A stretch of DNA of 64,000 bases from Batkoa obscura (taxonomy: Eukaryota > Entomophthoromycota > Entomophthoromycetes > Entomophthorales > Batkoaceae): assembly GCA_030770535.1 (NCBI GenBank), contig JASVEC010000024.1, positions 558,001-622,000 of the forward strand, read 5' to 3'. The notes below the pieces were generated by a model. The model did no database searches and was not told where the DNA came from. It was given only the letters and a program-made list of their open reading frames with translations. The position numbers were made by a program, and so were the translations under genes. The first letter of the stretch is position 1, and every line of letters begins with the position of its first letter. Shown in pieces: positions 62,961-64,000 of this stretch.

Positions 62961-64000
62961 GGCTGTCTTTTTTAATGATGGAATTCTATAGCTTTTTATT
63001 ATGCGCTAAGGATGTCTTTTTATTAAGTAAATATAAAAAAGCAGGGTATAGTTAGGCTTAAATTAGTATACCGCGTTAAGTAAAATCAGGTAAAGGCTTG
63101 CAACTTCTTGCTTCAGTATTCTTTAATGATTCAAAAACTGAGAAATATAAATATTTACTTAGTTTTATAACTATTGTATTCTTATGAATTATTGTTAGAC
63201 TCAACCCTTTAGCTGTTGTTATTGTTCAGTTTAAAAACATTTTGTTTAATAACCTTTTAACATAATATTAAAACAGTTTTTGAAATATAAAATATTATTA
63301 TTAGAAGATAGTGATAAGTTTGTTATAAAATAAAAATTACAGAACTTTATCATTTAATAACATTCCTTTTTTTTACTTTACTAAAAACGCTCTAATTTAA
63401 CTTATTTCTTTTGATGAAAACTAATACTAGTTTTTAACAATACTGTTATGGATTTAGACAATGATCATTAGATTTTTTTTAATTGATGATGCTAAAATAT
63501 TATGATATTTAATATATCTTATTTTTGATTAAACCATATTTAAAAAAGGTGTATTTTCAGAGACCAGGTAAACAACTTTTTACGATATGCTTATAACAAA
63601 AGAAAACATAATGCATCAGAGATAATAACCTTTACAAACAAAATAAAACTTTTACAAAACTAACAAGTTATAAGGGCACTCAGTTTATATGTAAAAAGTG
63701 AGAATTTAAAACAGCAATCTACTATCCTTTATCTTGTTTAAAATAATTTTATATTTGCTTAGAACATGTGTGAAAATGGGGTATTAAATCTTTGATTAAA
63801 GGGGGGAAGTATTAAGCCAATTTTAACAAGTTTTTAGCTAAATTTGAAATTAAATTGTGTAAATCCTGCTTTTTAAGTCAGATAATTGGCTATAAAATAT
63901 GCATGGTTATATTACAGGTTAAAACCTAGCAAAACAAATTCAAACACTTGATGATAAGAAATTTGACAATGAAATAAATAATTAGTATAAGACTGAGATA
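62961..64000. other. gene-free end of window
   Basis: AT-rich sequence to the window edge with no supported feature. Confidence 0.5.

Overview
The window is nuclear DNA of a very AT-rich, intron-dense fungus. Fungal hallmarks include an Erg27 3-ketosterol reductase, a Fus3/Kss1-type MAP kinase, an Ssk1 response regulator, a Zn2Cys6 regulator, a Bud6 polarity factor, a Pex30-type peroxin and a GPI-anchored CFEM-like wall protein. Introns are mostly 35-90 nt, start with GTAAGT/GTATGT-like sites and carry CTAAT-like branch motifs close to the acceptor. Exons can be as short as 13 nt. A TYSND1-like peroxisomal protease, a HEI10-type meiotic ligase and a Rad51C-like paralogue are absent from the classic budding yeasts, and the Tc1-like relic resembles families of early-diverging fungi. 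I cannot fix the lineage more closely.

Layout. 0-17.5 kb is a gene block: ERG27 (-), PEP12-like Qa-SNARE (-), MAP kinase (+), SSK1-like regulator (+), CYS3 (-), BUD6 (+), ILV6 (-). 17.5-27.6 kb is a gene-free transposon island with a nested DNA transposon (one copy with an intact 567-aa transposase, inserted in a broken copy) and many copies of a ~100-bp miniature element (MITE). 27.6-59.3 kb is a second gene block: Mps1-like kinase (+), Rad51 paralogue (+), PEP4 (+), Zn2Cys6 factor (-), an OB-fold/CCCH/methyltransferase-like protein (+), TYSND1-like protease (-), a DNF-class flippase (+), an unknown helical protein (-), GRC3 (-), COX23 (-), a PEX30-type peroxin (-), HEI10 (+), HYM1/MO25 (-) and the CFEM-like wall protein (-). 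59.3-64 kb is gene-poor and ends with a terminal-inverted-repeat element and a dead Tc1/mariner-like transposase. I found no RNA genes or CRISPR arrays.

The genes do not form one pathway. Themes that recur are signalling (Fus3/Kss1 MAPK, Ssk1, Hym1), polarity and membrane traffic (Bud6, Pep12, flippase, vacuolar protease), peroxisomes (TYSND1-like, Pex30-like) and meiosis/recombination (HEI10, Rad51C-like, Mps1-like). The clearest new biology is the MITE family. Its left end matches the left end of the resident transposon, and three insertions into related transposon copies can be compared with empty sites, showing a TA target-site duplication. Two proteins with odd architecture also deserve attention: the OB-fold + CX8CX5CX3H + methyltransferase-like protein, and the Ssk1 regulator with four predicted membrane segments and a degenerate histidine-kinase-like core.
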